From positions 1 through 7,344 of the forward strand of contig JALSQA010000416.1 in assembly GCA_026985685.1 (NCBI GenBank): a stretch of 7,344 nucleotides of DNA, in the 5' to 3' direction. The notes under the pieces were generated by a model. That model was not told the origin of the DNA. It worked only from the letters and a program-made list of their open reading frames with translations, and made no database searches. Origin of the DNA: Campylobacterales bacterium (GTDB lineage: Bacteria; Campylobacterota; Campylobacteria; Campylobacterales; QNZT01). The position numbers and the translations under genes were made by a program. Shown here piece by piece: positions 7,039 to 7,344 of this stretch (positions are counted from its first letter, which is position 1; each line of letters begins with the position of its first letter).

Positions 7039-7043
7039 CTCCT
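7039..7043 (-). promoter_or_regulatory. Ribosome binding site deciding the atpF start (TTG)
   Basis: On the coding strand, AAGGAG is followed by TGCAG and then TTG. The 5-base spacing suits the TTG at 7033, while the upstream in-frame GTG at 7039 shares its G with the AGGAG core and so could not be used with it. Confidence 0.75.
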
Positions 7044-7044
7044 T

Positions 7045-7344
7045 TTATGATAGTTTTTTTAATTTTTCTTGAATACTTTTTTGATAAGCAGGTACATTAG
7101 CAGTGATACTTTTTTTCAACTCTTCTCTTTGGCTAAGTAGTTGCTTTGTAAATTCATCATATTTTTCTTCAATTGATGCTTTAGTACTTTCGATCAATGT
7201 TTCTGCTTTCTCTTTTGCCTGTGAGATTGCATCTTGACGGATTTCATGAGCTTTGGATTTAGCAGCTATGATTGTTTCATTTGCAGCTTTTTGTGCTTCC
7301 TCTACATCACTTCCCATCTGCTTTGCAGAATTCATATCGTTTTT
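7045..7344 (-). CDS. atpF': F1Fo ATP synthase b' subunit (partial, 5' end outside window)
   Basis: The last 99 codons of a b-type stator subunit are visible. The frame stays open to the window edge, so the ATG at 7335 is internal rather than the start: three further residues (KND) precede it, and the membrane helix expected of b' must lie outside. What remains is a continuous charged, Ala-rich coiled coil with QAKEKAETLIEST-like heptads and a C-terminal KKLS. Full-length b' proteins are usually about 140 residues, so roughly 40 are missing. It would pair with the b protein encoded next to hold F1 against rotation. Its identity as b' rather than b rests on its place before a complete b gene and on the short C-terminus. 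Confidence 0.9.
   Translation of the reverse strand, partial: KNDMNSAKQMGSDVEEAQKAANETIIAAKSKAHEIRQDAISQAKEKAETLIESTKASIEEKYDEFTKQLLSQREELKKSITANVPAYQKSIQEKLKKLS

Noticed and set aside
1..7344. Search for CRISPR arrays, tRNA or rRNA genes, insertion sequences, phage genes or an unknown system
   Set aside because: The whole window is tightly packed, recognisable housekeeping genes on one strand, with no gaps large enough to hide further elements and no terminal repeats or transposase fragments.

Overview
The window is a single co-directional minus-strand block from what looks like a low-GC member of the Campylobacterota (Epsilonproteobacteria). The assignment rests on gene order and protein character. 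An F1Fo ATP synthase cluster with two b-type subunits (b', b, delta, alpha, gamma, beta, epsilon) runs straight into exbB/tolQ, exbD/tolR and a TolA/TonB-like gene. I recall the same arrangement in Campylobacter jejuni and relatives. The protein style would fit the Sulfurimonas/Sulfurovum side of the phylum, but genus cannot be fixed by eye.

In transcription order (right to left): the 3' part of atpF' (b', cut by the window edge at 7344), atpF (b), atpH (delta), atpA (alpha), atpG (gamma), atpD (beta), atpC (epsilon), exbB/tolQ-like, exbD/tolR-like, and a tolA-like gene cut by the window edge at position 1. Gaps between genes are 1 to 35 bases, and exbD and tolA overlap by 8 bases. No gene-free stretch exceeds about 40 bases. 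The operon promoter must lie to the right of the window, and the terminator and any tolB/pal genes to the left. The a and c subunit genes of Fo are not here; in this phylum they are usually at other loci.

Functionally, the F1 subunits (alpha3 beta3 gamma delta epsilon) and the b/b' peripheral stalk couple proton flow to ATP synthesis. The downstream ExbB/TolQ-ExbD/TolR-TolA trio would use the same proton motive force to power an envelope protein, most likely a Tol-Pal system for outer-membrane constriction and stability. All visible catalytic motifs (Walker A and B, the beta catalytic Glu, the alpha arginine finger, DELSEED, the ExbD membrane Asp) are intact.

The window is mainly a conserved housekeeping operon, and I do not see a new system in it. 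The points that repay attention are small: a long tolA-like reading frame at the left edge whose membrane segment lacks the usual Ser/His motif, a probable TTG start for atpF that gives a clean signal peptide, a hairpin plus short U-run at the atpD/atpC junction, and a short epsilon C-terminus.
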